Assembly: GCA_023263995.1 (NCBI GenBank)
Contig: JALQTQ010000006.1
Coordinates: 1-39,974 of the forward strand
Reading direction: 5' to 3'
Source of the DNA: Akkermansiaceae bacterium
Lineage (GTDB): Bacteria > Verrucomicrobiota > Verrucomicrobiia > Verrucomicrobiales > Akkermansiaceae
Length of the DNA stretch: 39,974 nucleotides
The translations under genes were made by a program, and so were the position numbers. Within the stretch, counting starts at the first letter, position 1; each line of letters opens with the position of its first letter. Below are positions 22,522-32,135 of the stretch, in pieces. The notes under the pieces were generated by a model. The model was not told where the DNA came from. It ran no database searches and was given only the letters and a program-made list of their open reading frames with translations.

Positions 22522-24321
22522 GTGTCCGTCGAACTCACCCGCAATTTTTCCATCATCGCGCACATCGATCATGGCAAGACCACCTTGTCCGATCGTCTCC
22601 TCGAGCACACCCAGACCATCAGCGAGCGCGAGTCCCAAGCCCAACTTCTCGATGCCATGGACCTGGAGCGGGAAAAGGGCATTACCATCAAATCCCACCC
22701 GGTGACGATGCTCTACAAGGCCAAGGACGGCAAAACCTACAAGCTCAACCTCCTCGACACCCCGGGGCATGTCGACTTTTCCTACGAGGTTTCCCGCTCC
22801 CTCGCGGCCTGCGAAGGGGCCATTCTTATCATCGATGCCGCCCAAGGCGTGGAAGCCCAGACCATGGCCAACGTCAACCTCGCTCTTGACCAGGACCTCG
22901 CCATCGTCCCCGTCCTCAACAAGATCGATCTCCCCGCCGCTGACGTTGACAAATGTCGGCAGCAACTCGAAGACATCCTCGCCATCCCCGGCGATCACGG
23001 CATCCCGGCCTCGGCCAAAATGGGCATCGGAATCGAGGACATCCTCGAGGCTGTCGTCGAACTCGTCCCGCCACCCACCGGCAACGAAGACGGACTGCTG
23101 CGCGCGTCGGTTTTCGATTCGCTTTATGACTCTTATCGCGGCGTCATTTCCTACGTCCGCGTGATGTCAGGCGAGGTCAGGAAGGGCGACAAGATCAAAC
23201 TTTTCCACACCCCCAACTCCTACGAGATCAAGGAGGTCGGTCACTTCACCCCGAAGATGGTCAAGACCGAATCCCTCCAGACCGGGGACGTGGGCTACCT
23301 CATCGCCAACATGAAGTCGTCGGCTGAAGTCAAGATCGGCGACACCATCACCCACAAGGACAGGCCCTGCCCCGAGCCCCTGCCCGGCTTCAAGGAGATC
23401 CGCCCCATGGTTTTTTCCGGCATCTACCCGGTCGATACCTCCGACTACGAGGCCCTTAAGACCGCGATGGGCAAGCTCCAGATCAACGACGCCGCCTTCA
23501 CCTTCCAGACCGAATCCTCGACCGCGCTCGGCTTCGGCTTCCGCTGCGGCTTCCTCGGTCTCCTCCACATGGAGATCATCCAGGAACGACTCCGCCGCGA
23601 GTTCGACATGGATGTCATCTCGACCTACCCGAGCGTGATCTACGAGGTCACCAAGACCGATGGCGAGGAACTCATCATCGACAACCCGACCTACCTGCCG
23701 GAAATGCAGGAAATCGTGGAAATTCGCGAGCCCATGGTGCGCATTTTCGTCATGGTCCCCGGAGACTACATCGGCGACATCATGCAGCTCATCGCCGAGA
23801 AGCGCGGCGACCTTGAAAACACCGAAACCATCGACCAGTCCCGCGTCATGCTCACCGCCCTGGTGCCGCTGGCCGACATCCTCGTTGACTTCAACGACCG
23901 CCTCAAATCAATGACCCGCGGGTACGGCTCGATGGATTACGAGCACGCCGGCTACCGGGCTGCCAAGATGGTCAAGATGGACATGCTCATCGCCGGCGAA
24001 CCGGTCGAGGCCTTCTCGACCATCGTGCACCGGGACAAGGCACAAGGCCGCGGCCGTGAACTCGCCAAAAAGCTCAAGGAGGTCATTCCCCCGCAAATGT
24101 TCGTGGTCGCCATCCAAGCCGCCATCGGCGGCAACATCATCGCGCGCGAAAGTATCTCCGCGATGCGCAAGAACGTGACCGCGAAGTGCTACGGCGGCGA
24201 CATTTCCCGGAAGCGCAAGCTCCTCGAGAAACAGAAAAAGGGAAAAGCCAAGATGAAAGCCTTCGGCAAGGTCAACATCCCCCAGGACGCCTTCATCAAG
24301 GTCCTGAAATCGGGGGATTGA
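22522..24321 (+). CDS. lepA: Elongation factor 4 (LepA), translational GTPase
   Basis: A 599-residue protein, the usual length for EF-4. The GTPase domain shows G1 AHIDHGKTT (13-21), the EREKGITIK switch I segment, G3 DTPGHVDF (79-86) and G4 NKID (133-136). Domain II, two alpha/beta modules (GFRCGFLGLLHMEIIQERL is a family hallmark) and the LepA-specific C-terminal domain with its basic end (GGDISRKRKLLEKQKKGKAKMK) follow. The GTG start at 22522 gives an N-terminus (SVELTRNFSIIAHIDHG) collinear with E. coli LepA. EF-4 binds the ribosome and affects initiation and back-translocation. The gene is not followed by a signal peptidase gene as it is in E. coli. It is preceded by the divergent intergenic region. 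Confidence 0.98.
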   Translation: MSVELTRNFSIIAHIDHGKTTLSDRLLEHTQTISERESQAQLLDAMDLEREKGITIKSHPVTMLYKAKDGKTYKLNLLDTPGHVDFSYEVSRSLAACEGAILIIDAAQGVEAQTMANVNLALDQDLAIVPVLNKIDLPAADVDKCRQQLEDILAIPGDHGIPASAKMGIGIEDILEAVVELVPPPTGNEDGLLRASVFDSLYDSYRGVISYVRVMSGEVRKGDKIKLFHTPNSYEIKEVGHFTPKMVKTESLQTGDVGYLIANMKSSAEVKIGDTITHKDRPCPEPLPGFKEIRPMVFSGIYPVDTSDYEALKTAMGKLQINDAAFTFQTESSTALGFGFRCGFLGLLHMEIIQERLRREFDMDVISTYPSVIYEVTKTDGEELIIDNPTYLPEMQEIVEIREPMVRIFVMVPGDYIGDIMQLIAEKRGDLENTETIDQSRVMLTALVPLADILVDFNDRLKSMTRGYGSMDYEHAGYRAAKMVKMDMLIAGEPVEAFSTIVHRDKAQGRGRELAKKLKEVIPPQMFVVAIQAAIGGNIIARESISAMRKNVTAKCYGGDISRKRKLLEKQKKGKAKMKAFGKVNIPQDAFIKVLKSGD

Positions 24322-24572
24322 TGCCGCTGACCTCCATCAATTGGGAATGCTCGGGCTGGGAGGTAATCAGGCGCAAAGGTGCTCAATCCCCCCGTTGTCG
24401 AAATGAGTCGCACCTCAAGGGCCTTGCCTTTGAAGGGGATCGGGTGGCCCCCCAGGGGGATCCTGGAGATCTCATCGCTCTCGTCCCCTCGCGATTCCCG
24501 CCGGGCGGTTTCGGGAACCCCTAAAAGGGCCAAATCCCTTCGATCAGCAGAAATTCCAGCTTGAGAGAGGTT

Positions 24573-24647
24573 TGGAGGCGGAGGCGAGAATCGAACTCGC
24601 GAATACAGGTTTTGCAAACCCGCGCCTTACCACTTGGCTACTCCGCC
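24573..24647 (-). tRNA. tRNA-Cys (anticodon GCA)
   Basis: The 75-nt sequence folds as a tRNA. Acceptor 5' strand ggcggag (24647-24641) pairs with 3' strand ctccgcc (24583-24577). The D arm is gccaagtggtaaggc, and the anticodon stem cgggt/acctg surrounds loop ttgcaaa with anticodon GCA. The T arm contains gttcgat. The discriminator base is U, the known identity base for tRNA-Cys, and the CCA end is encoded (24575-24573). It lies downstream of lepA on the opposite strand. Confidence 0.95.
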
Positions 24648-24829
24648 GTCACGGCAGGTTGTTAGTCTCCCGCTTCCAGCCTGTCAACCTCATCATTTCA
24701 AGATTCTCCCTACGATTGATGCGCGCGGTGCTTCCATCCTCAAGCGTGATGGACGGCTCCAGCCAGCCCTCAAAGCCTGCAAATTCGGCTCTTTCCCGTA
24801 AACCCGGTCTTTGCTAGCTTTCCGCCCCC

Positions 24830-26968
24830 ATGAACCACCTCCGTCGTTTTTTGGGCACCCTGATTGCGGGTGCGCTCATCGCCTTCGCTCCGGCTCAGTC
24901 ACCGGAAGAGTTGGCGAAACTCGATCCCGGTGGTCTCTACTACCAAGCTTGGGTTCTCGTCAAACAGGCCGAGGAATTGGAAAAGCAGGAGAATTACGTG
25001 GAGGCTTTCGCGAAATACCGGAAGGCCCGGACTTTCTTCGATGTCATCATCATCAACAACCCGGATTTCCCGCAGCGTGAGGGCTTGAAATGGCGCAACG
25101 AGAATACCACCGCAGCGATGGAACGCATCCACGCCAAGGCCCTTGCCCAGGAGAAGGAACGGCAGACTGCAAACGCCACGCCGCTTCTGGAAATCCCGGG
25201 AGCGACCAAGACTCCACTCAGCGTGCCTCCAAAGGTCGACCCCTCTGGAACCGAGTCGGCCCGGGTCCGGGAGTTGCAAAACAAAATTGCCGACCTCGGC
25301 CGTAAGCTGGCGAGCCGCCCGAATAATCGCGATCTCGAATCGGCCCGAATCCGGCAGCAGATTCGGGATCTCGAGGCCCAACTGACCGCCCTTTCCACTT
25401 CTCCCCTACGCGACCAGGTGGCCGAGTTGAACCGGCAGATCATGCAGCTCAAGAACGAGCGTGATGCCATGGCGGCAGCCCGTGACCGCGCCCTCACCGA
25501 AAAACTCCGCACCCTGCGCAGCCTTGAAGCCACGCAAGCCAGTCTTGCCGCTGCCAATGCCGAGGTCAAACGACTCACCGCGGTCATCGAAAAGCAATCC
25601 GAGGTTAACGGCTCGGTGGTCAAGGGGCAGCGCGAACAGATCGAAAAACTCAAGGCCACGATCGCCGAAAAGGACGAACTGATGGCTCGTAAAAACGAGC
25701 TCGTCACTTCGCTCCAAACCCGCCTCGCCCAGTCTGAGCAAATGGTCGTCCAACTCCGTCAAGAACGCGACACTCTCGTCGAGGAACGCGACCAAATGAA
25801 GGTCCTCCTCAAGATCAATGAAGCGGATCGGGTGCAAGAACTCATCAGCCAGAACGTCAACCTCAGCAAGCAACTCAATGAGGCCCGGGCCAATCTCGAG
25901 CTCGTCGAAAAGGACGCGAGCGCTTCGAACGAAAAAATCCTCTTCGCCAAGCAAGCCCTCGTGGTGGCGAAGGCCAAGATCCAAAATCTCCAGCAATCCA
26001 ACGCTCAGGCCAATCTCAGCCTGCAACGAATGGAAAAGCGCCTTGAGCAAACCGAAAGCGACCTCTTGGCGCAGCTCAATGGGAAGGAACTGAACCAACG
26101 AGGCAAGGCCGAAATTGCCATGCTTCGTAAGGTGGTCGATAAATACAAGGCGAAGATTGTGGCCCAAAAAGGAGCGGCTGAGCTGATCTTGGAGCAAAGC
26201 GAGAAGCTGGCCGAAAAAGACGATGATTGGCGCAGGGCGGTCGCCATCATCAAGGGTGAAGAACGGGTCGACCTCACCCTGGAGGAAATGGAGGTCCTCG
26301 ACCGGGCCGGCAATCCGAGCCTCACCAGCGAGATCCGACCCACGGCGGAAGAACTCGCGACCGGCACCTCGCGCCTTCGCGCCGCCAAGGAGAACCTCGC
26401 GAACATTTCCAACCGCCTCTATTCCCGGGGCGATTTTGAAGCCGCCCGCGGAACGCTCGAACTGATCATCGAGCAAGACCCGGGAGCCTGGGAAGCGATG
26501 ATCAACTTGGGCATCGTCGACCTCCGTCTGAACGACCCGTCCGCCGCCGCCAAGCAGTTCCGCAAGGCCATTCTCTACGCCGGTGACCGCAAGATCCCCT
26601 ATGCCCACTTCATGCTCGGAGACTCACTCTACCGGGTCGAATTGTTCGACGACGCCGAAGAGGAACTGCGCCGCTCCCTTTCCCTCGAGCCGGACAATGC
26701 CAAGGCCCACATTCTTCTCGGCAATATCGCTGGAAAGACCGAACGCTTTCAGGAGGCCGCTGATCACTTCCGCGAAGCCATTTCCCAGGATCCCAACCTC
26801 TTCGAACCCTTCATCAATCTGGCCATCCTCAGTCTGAAGAATGATGACATGGACGAAGCCCGTGAGCTCTATCAACAATATCTCATGAAAGGCGGCCCCG
26901 CCCGTCCAACCTTCGAGGACCGCCTCAAGACCACCTCTCCCGAAGTTCCCGCCGACAATCAGCCATGA
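24830..26968 (+). CDS. Exported coiled-coil and TPR protein
   Basis: A 712-residue protein. A signal peptide (MNHLRRFLGTLIAGALIAFAPAQ) is followed by a short helical repeat (about 38-75; YYQAWVLVKQAEELEKQENYVEAFAKYRKA) and a Thr/Pro-rich spacer. A long coiled coil covers about residues 145-490 (heptads of LRD/LKE with almost no Pro). Several TPR units fill about 545-700 (YSRGDFEAARGTLELIIEQDP, PSAAAKQFRKAILYA, AKAHILLGNIAGKTERFQEA). It is probably a periplasmic scaffold that organises other envelope proteins. Its stop overlaps the start of the next gene in an ATGA (26965-26968), which argues for a common role with the downstream lipoprotein. No enzyme motif is seen. The coiled coil and TPRs are sure, the partner is not. 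Confidence 0.85.
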   Translation: MNHLRRFLGTLIAGALIAFAPAQSPEELAKLDPGGLYYQAWVLVKQAEELEKQENYVEAFAKYRKARTFFDVIIINNPDFPQREGLKWRNENTTAAMERIHAKALAQEKERQTANATPLLEIPGATKTPLSVPPKVDPSGTESARVRELQNKIADLGRKLASRPNNRDLESARIRQQIRDLEAQLTALSTSPLRDQVAELNRQIMQLKNERDAMAAARDRALTEKLRTLRSLEATQASLAAANAEVKRLTAVIEKQSEVNGSVVKGQREQIEKLKATIAEKDELMARKNELVTSLQTRLAQSEQMVVQLRQERDTLVEERDQMKVLLKINEADRVQELISQNVNLSKQLNEARANLELVEKDASASNEKILFAKQALVVAKAKIQNLQQSNAQANLSLQRMEKRLEQTESDLLAQLNGKELNQRGKAEIAMLRKVVDKYKAKIVAQKGAAELILEQSEKLAEKDDDWRRAVAIIKGEERVDLTLEEMEVLDRAGNPSLTSEIRPTAEELATGTSRLRAAKENLANISNRLYSRGDFEAARGTLELIIEQDPGAWEAMINLGIVDLRLNDPSAAAKQFRKAILYAGDRKIPYAHFMLGDSLYRVELFDDAEEELRRSLSLEPDNAKAHILLGNIAGKTERFQEAADHFREAISQDPNLFEPFINLAILSLKNDDMDEARELYQQYLMKGGPARPTFEDRLKTTSPEVPADNQP

Positions 26969-27417
26969 AATCCCTCTTTTCTCTCCTGCTCTTTCCTTTC
27001 CTGCTCGTCTCCTGCGCCCAAGACTCGCTCACCGGCGATGCTTACTCACGGTCGCAAGCGGGACAAATGCAGACCGTTCAGGCCGGACGCATCACCTCCC
27101 TTCGCCCCGTCCGCATCGAGGGTGGCACCGGGGGCGGCTCCTTGCTGGGTTCAGTCGCAGGAGGGTTCTTGGGGCGGGAAATCGGTCACGGAGCCGGACG
27201 CACTGCAGCCACCATCGGGGGAGCGGTCTTGGGAGGAGCGATCGGCTCGCGAACCCAAAAGAAGCTCGCCGGACGCCCGGGCATCGAGATCGGAGTGACC
27301 CTCGACCGCGGCCAGGAAATCTCAGTGGTTCAAGAAATCAATCCCCGAGAGCCCTTTGCCGTGGGCGATCGCGTCCGTGTCCTGAGCGGTCGTGGCAGCA
27401 CCAAGGTGTCGCACTGA
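26965..27417 (+). CDS. Glycine-zipper lipoprotein (SlyB/17-kDa antigen-like)
   Basis: A 150-residue lipoprotein with signal peptide MKSLFSLLLFPFLLVSC and lipobox Leu-Val-Ser-Cys17. After a Ser/Gln-rich segment comes a glycine-zipper hairpin (GGTGGGSLLGSVAGGFLGRE and AATIGGAVLGGAIGSRTQKK) that forms two packed helices in the outer membrane, as in Rickettsia 17-kDa antigen and SlyB/Pcp lipoproteins. The C-terminus is a small beta domain (IEIGVTLDRGQEISVVQEI). Such lipoproteins stabilise the outer membrane. The ATGA overlap with the coiled-coil/TPR gene implies the two are made together. Confidence 0.9.
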   Translation: MKSLFSLLLFPFLLVSCAQDSLTGDAYSRSQAGQMQTVQAGRITSLRPVRIEGGTGGGSLLGSVAGGFLGREIGHGAGRTAATIGGAVLGGAIGSRTQKKLAGRPGIEIGVTLDRGQEISVVQEINPREPFAVGDRVRVLSGRGSTKVSH

Positions 27418-27484
27418 AGAGCCCCGCTGGTCCGTGACGCAATTCTCCTTGGAGACCCGCTTGCCCTCGGGCTAAGGTTCCCCC

Positions 27485-28903
27485 GTGGCCAGATCCTACC
27501 TCGACGACGATTTTCTCCTGCTCTCGGAAACCGCCCGCCGGCTCTTTCATGGGACCGCCCGAGACCTTCCCATCATCGACTACCACACTCATCTTCCCCC
27601 TGATGAGGTAGACCGGGACCAGCGCTGGGATAACATCACCACCTTGTGGCTTGGACACGACCACTACAAATGGCGGGCGATGCGAGCCAATGGCATCCCC
27701 GAGTCCCACATCACGGGCGGGGCCAGCCCCAAAGAGAAATTCCTGGCTTACGCCCAGACCATTTCCAACAGCCTGCGCAATCCGCTCTACGACTGGACCC
27801 ATCTCGAACTGCGCCGCTGCTTCGGCATCGAGACCCTTCTCGGCCCCGATACGGCCGATGAGATCTGGACCCGCTGTAACGAACGTCTGACTGAAGCCGA
27901 CTTCTCCGCCCGAGGCCTTCTTCGCAAGTTTCGGGTCGATTGCGTCGGCACCACCGATGATCCGACCGACGACCTCCGGCATCACACCGCCACCAATGCT
28001 TCGGACTGTCCGACCAAGATTTACCCGACTTTCCGTCCCGACAAAGCCTTCTTCGTCGACCGCCCAACCCTGCTCAACCCTTGGCTCGACCAGCTCGGCG
28101 CGGGCATTGCGACCTTCGCCGAGCTCCTCGCGGCCCTGCGCAAACGATTCGACTTCTTTGACCAGCAGGGGTGCCGCCTCACCGACCACGGGATGCGATA
28201 CGCCCTTGCCCACCCCTGTGATGAAAGCGCAGCCGACCGCATTCTCGCCAAAACGCGCAATGGGGAAGCGGCCAGCGAGCGTGAGACCGACGCCTTTGGT
28301 GCCCTCATCATGTTCCACGTCGGGCAGTGGGCTGCCGAAAAGAACTGGACCATGCAGCTGCATCTTGGACCCAAGCGAAATCCCAACACCCGCCTCTTCC
28401 AGCAACTGGGACCGGACTCGGGATTCGACACCATCGGCGACTGGCCGCAGGGCGAAGCCCTCCTGTCCTTCCTCGATTCCCTGAGTAAGATCAACAAGCT
28501 ACCCAAGACCATCGTCTACAATCTCAACCCCCGCGACAATGCGGTCCTCGCCGCTGCCTGTGGTTCCTTCCAGGAAGGACCGGTGCGCTCAAAGGTGCAA
28601 TTTGGCTCCGGGTGGTGGTTCAACGACACCCTCCAAGGCATGGCAGACCAAATCAACACCCTCTCGGCGATCGGCCTTCTCTCCCACTTCGTGGGGATGC
28701 TCACCGACTCCCGCTCCTTCCTCTCCTTCCCACGGCACGAATATTTCCGCCGCCTCCTCTGCAACATCGTCGGCCAAGATGTGGAGGACGGAAAGCTCCC
28801 GAACGACCAACAGCTCCTCAGCAATTTTATCGGGAACATCTGTTTCCACAACGCCCAAGCCTACTTTGGATTCCCGCACCATAACGAAAACCTCATCGCC
28901 TGA
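27485..28903 (+). CDS. uxaC: Glucuronate isomerase
   Basis: A 472-residue protein with the signature of UxaC (uronate isomerase, amidohydrolase fold): IIDYHTHLPPDEV near the N-terminus with His34 and His36, WLGHDHYKWRAMRANGI, WTHLELRRCFGI, and the C-terminal GSGWWFNDTLQGMADQ and RSFLSFPRHEYFRRLLCNIVG. The enzyme interconverts D-glucuronate and D-fructuronate (and D-galacturonate and D-tagaturonate), the first step of hexuronate catabolism. Start is a GTG at 27485 with an AGG upstream. No other uronate genes are adjacent, so it stands alone here. The length equals that of known UxaC proteins. Confidence 0.97.
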   Translation: MARSYLDDDFLLLSETARRLFHGTARDLPIIDYHTHLPPDEVDRDQRWDNITTLWLGHDHYKWRAMRANGIPESHITGGASPKEKFLAYAQTISNSLRNPLYDWTHLELRRCFGIETLLGPDTADEIWTRCNERLTEADFSARGLLRKFRVDCVGTTDDPTDDLRHHTATNASDCPTKIYPTFRPDKAFFVDRPTLLNPWLDQLGAGIATFAELLAALRKRFDFFDQQGCRLTDHGMRYALAHPCDESAADRILAKTRNGEAASERETDAFGALIMFHVGQWAAEKNWTMQLHLGPKRNPNTRLFQQLGPDSGFDTIGDWPQGEALLSFLDSLSKINKLPKTIVYNLNPRDNAVLAAACGSFQEGPVRSKVQFGSGWWFNDTLQGMADQINTLSAIGLLSHFVGMLTDSRSFLSFPRHEYFRRLLCNIVGQDVEDGKLPNDQQLLSNFIGNICFHNAQAYFGFPHHNENLIA

Positions 28904-29179
28904 GCCGCTTCTCGGTCGTCCTCATTCAACACCCGAGCTCGACCACGCCCCCCCAAGGCCCTTGCGGCCAAAAGGGTCGGGCTCCTTTTCCACCGTAGAC
29001 GTCGATGGTGCGCCTCCCCTCGCCGTTCAAAAACCCAGCAGGACTCTCAACGAGGACAGATGCCAAGCCAAAGTAAGTCTTCCTCCAATCAACCAAGCCC
29101 CCCTCGTGGTGAGAACCGGCTGACCAGTTGATAAACAGCACCTTTCCTGCGAGTAACCATCACGTTTTCTTTTGCTGCC

Positions 29180-30868
29180 ATGTTTCATAAACTCAAACAC
29201 CTATTCTTCTGGCTCTCCGGAGCCGGAGCCGAAACCTTGGAACGCTGCCCCAACTGGGAACAACGCAAGTATGTCGCCTTCGGGGCGACCGTGCTCGTTC
29301 CCTGCGCCTTCGCCTTCATCGCCTGCGCCTACGCCCTCTCGACCCTCACCGACAATGGTCTCGTCATCTTTCCGGTGGCCCTCGTCTGGGCCTTGATCAT
29401 CCTGACCATCGACCGCGCCCTCCTCGCGGGATACCGGCCCTTTCTTTCCTGGACCCGCAAGCTCTCCCAATTTGCCCTCCGCCTCGGAGTGGCCATTCTG
29501 ATGGGCCTGACCATCGCCCACCCGCTCGTCCTCCTCCTCTTCAGCGACACTATCAGCTCGGTTATCGAAGACGACCGAGCGGTGGAAATCGAGGAAGCGC
29601 GCACCCAGTTTACCGAAACCAAGGAGGGGGTGCGCACCGAAATCAACCGCCTCGAAGACGCCATCGCGGGACAACGCGAAAAGTGGACCGAAAGCTTCCA
29701 GGCCAGGTTCATCATCCAGGACCACGGCAAGAGCGAGGACGCGATCCCCGGTCTCACGACCGAACAACAGCAGGAGCTCGATGAGGCGGTGGGCGAAGCC
29801 ATTTCCCCTTTCAAGGAACGACTCGACGTCGTGCAAACCCAATTCGACGAACTCTCGCCACAGTATGCCAAGCTCCAGACCGAGCTGTCCTACTGGCAAA
29901 CGGAATACGAACGGGAACTCAACGGGCAACGCTCCGGACTCGTCGGGGAAGGTCCTCGGGCCCGCTCGATCAAGGCCGATCAACTCGAACCACGCCGCGC
30001 GGAATCCCAGCGCCTTGCCGGACTCCTCGAACACCTGAGCGCCGAGAAGGCCATGCTGCAAACGCAGATCCGCACTGCCGAAGCCGGAGCGATCGAGGCC
30101 TTCGAAATGCGCATGGCCGAAATCGAAGCAGCCAACCGCGCCGAAGACGAACGCGTCGCCGCCCTGAAGCGGCAGGTCGAAGAAGACCAGGCCCAAGCCT
30201 TCGTGACCCAGCAAAATGCCCTCCGCGACACCATCAAACAGCAAATCGACTCGCTCCTCGCCGAGCAACAACTGGCCAAAAACGAACTTGCCGCGGTGGG
30301 CGAGGAAGAGCGCAAACGCCTCACTGCTCTGCGCGAGGAACCCCGCCGCGATGTCCTCACCCAGACCCTCGCCTTGCACCACCTCTTCGAAGAGGGTGCC
30401 GAAGGCGGGGAATTCGCCTTTTACACCTACCTCATCCTGACCGCCCTTTTCATGCTGGTCGACACCATCCCGCTGGTGGTGAAGTTCTTCACCAAACCAG
30501 GTCCTTACGATACCCTGGTGGACCGCGATGAAATCTCCTTCGACTCCGAACACAAAAGCTTCAAAACGAGCAACGGCCGCTACCAGGCCGAACTCGGGGG
30601 CGGAGCCCTCACCGGGATGACCCGCAACAAGCGGCTCGAAGATTCCCTCGTCAGCGGGATCGAGCACTCCCACGCCGCCCGCGAATTCCTCGATTCCCTC
30701 ATCGCAATGGAGAAATCCTTTGCCGAGAAAATGCGTCTTGAGGAGGAGGAACACGCCAACTCCGGCCCCGAAAAACTGGCCATGCTCGAAAAAATGAAGG
30801 CCAATTTTTACCAAGATCTCCACCACCGCATGGAGATTTTCTTCAAGAAAGAAGCTCCCCAAGGGTAA
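29180..30868 (+). CDS. DUF4407-type membrane coiled-coil protein
   Basis: A 562-residue membrane protein. It begins with FFWLSGAGAETLERCPNWEQRKY, then two or three helices (about 36-85), the motif IDRALLAGYRP typical of DUF4407, and another helix (about 100-125). A long coiled coil extends from about 130 to 400, rich in Glu/Gln/Arg. A final helix (FYTYLILTALFMLVDTIPLVVKFF) and a charged C-terminus follow. DUF4407 proteins have no settled function; they are inner-membrane proteins with large extramembrane coils. It lies 275 bp downstream of uxaC and 217 bp upstream of the Bat operon, so it is probably a separate transcription unit. Confidence 0.8.
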   Translation: MFHKLKHLFFWLSGAGAETLERCPNWEQRKYVAFGATVLVPCAFAFIACAYALSTLTDNGLVIFPVALVWALIILTIDRALLAGYRPFLSWTRKLSQFALRLGVAILMGLTIAHPLVLLLFSDTISSVIEDDRAVEIEEARTQFTETKEGVRTEINRLEDAIAGQREKWTESFQARFIIQDHGKSEDAIPGLTTEQQQELDEAVGEAISPFKERLDVVQTQFDELSPQYAKLQTELSYWQTEYERELNGQRSGLVGEGPRARSIKADQLEPRRAESQRLAGLLEHLSAEKAMLQTQIRTAEAGAIEAFEMRMAEIEAANRAEDERVAALKRQVEEDQAQAFVTQQNALRDTIKQQIDSLLAEQQLAKNELAAVGEEERKRLTALREEPRRDVLTQTLALHHLFEEGAEGGEFAFYTYLILTALFMLVDTIPLVVKFFTKPGPYDTLVDRDEISFDSEHKSFKTSNGRYQAELGGGALTGMTRNKRLEDSLVSGIEHSHAAREFLDSLIAMEKSFAEKMRLEEEEHANSGPEKLAMLEKMKANFYQDLHHRMEIFFKKEAPQG

Positions 30869-31085
30869 GCTCTCTCAGGGTGAGTCCGGGAGCAACTGCC
30901 TCCCAAGCGAACTCCCGCCCCATTCATTTCGCCCGCCGGTTTTTCCCGAAAAGCGAAGTCGCTCTTTCACCGGGTGGTGCTACGCTCGGGCTGACTCAAA
31001 ATTTGAGAAAATCCGTCCTGCCCTGTCGCTCTCACTTGCGAAAATCTTTTTGTAGCCAACCTGCCCGCCCCACCTTGACCCACTG

Positions 31086-32120
31086 ATGTCGGACCTTGCC
31101 TTCGCCCACCCTCACGTCCTCTGGCTCCTCATCCCCCTCACCGGGGGGCTGATCTGGCGGTGGCTCGACACCCCGGCCTCGATCGCGGTTTCTTCAACCA
31201 GCCATTACACCAAATCCAGGCCTCCGCGCTATTTTGCCCCCCGCCACCTCCTCCTCTCACTGGAAGTGCTCGCCGCTGCCGCCTTCATCGTGGCCCTCGC
31301 CCGTCCCCAGGCCGATGTCGAACTGATGCCCGTGACCAAGGAGGGCACCGACATCATGCTCGTCCTCGACTACTCCAACAGCATGGACGCCTTCGACCCT
31401 CCAAGCTCGATGGTCGACTCCACGGTTCGCCAGGCCATTGCCGACGGCAGGCTGAAGGATCGCCTCGGAGTCGCCCGCGATCAAATCAACCGCTTCATTC
31501 AACGCCGCTCGGGCGACCGCATCGGACTCGTCATTTTCGGCCACCAAGGTTTCACCGCGGTCTCCCCCACTCCGGATCACGATTACCTCACGGCCTACGT
31601 CCGGACCTTGCAAAATTCCCTCCTGAGTCAGGCCGAACGCGGCACCAACATCGCGGGCGGCATCAGCGAGGCCATCAACGCCCTCAAGGATTTCACGGAA
31701 ACCCGCCGCACCATCGTCCTCATCACCGATGGCGATCACACCGTGCCCGACCCGGTTTTCACCCCGACCGAAGCAGCCGAAGCAGCCAAGAAAAAGGACA
31801 TCACCATCCACACCGTAGGCATCGGCAGTGACGATCCCTTCCTCCTCAGCGACCTCGCCCGCATGGGAGCGACTATCCGATTCGACACCCGCAATCTCGA
31901 AAACATCGCTGCCATCACCGGGGGCCGCTTTTTTCGGGCCAAAGACAATAAGGGCTTCGAGGAAGTCATGAACACCATCGACTCGCTCGAGAAGACCTCC
32001 AAACAGCGCCCCGCCCTGAACTACCAGCGTGATCTTTATCCCAACCTCCTCACCGCCGGATTGACCTCACTGACGGCGGCCTTCCTCCTCCGCCACACCC
32101 TTCTTCGCGAAATCTCCTGA
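31086..32120 (+). CDS. batA: BatA-type VWA membrane protein
   Basis: A 344-residue protein with the BatA layout. An N-terminal hairpin of helices (about 9-25 and 54-72, HVLWLLIPLTGGLIWRW and LLLSLEVLAAAAFIVAL) is followed by a VWA domain with an intact metal-ion-dependent adhesion site: Asp95-x-Ser97-x-Ser99 in LDYSNSMD, a downstream Thr in ERGTNIAGGI, and Asp in LITDGDHT. A last helix (NLLTAGLTSLTAAFLLRHTLL) ends the protein. BatA belongs to the Bacteroides aerotolerance group of envelope proteins, usually next to MoxR ATPase and DUF58 genes; neither is seen here. The next gene begins 15 bp downstream. Confidence 0.88.
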   Translation: MSDLAFAHPHVLWLLIPLTGGLIWRWLDTPASIAVSSTSHYTKSRPPRYFAPRHLLLSLEVLAAAAFIVALARPQADVELMPVTKEGTDIMLVLDYSNSMDAFDPPSSMVDSTVRQAIADGRLKDRLGVARDQINRFIQRRSGDRIGLVIFGHQGFTAVSPTPDHDYLTAYVRTLQNSLLSQAERGTNIAGGISEAINALKDFTETRRTIVLITDGDHTVPDPVFTPTEAAEAAKKKDITIHTVGIGSDDPFLLSDLARMGATIRFDTRNLENIAAITGGRFFRAKDNKGFEEVMNTIDSLEKTSKQRPALNYQRDLYPNLLTAGLTSLTAAFLLRHTLLREIS

Positions 32121-32135
32121 CCCTCTTCGGAACCC

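Noticed and set aside
29201-30862. 553-codon open frame on the minus strand
   Set aside because: It is antisense to the DUF4407-type gene over its whole length and has no leader, ribosome binding site or motif.
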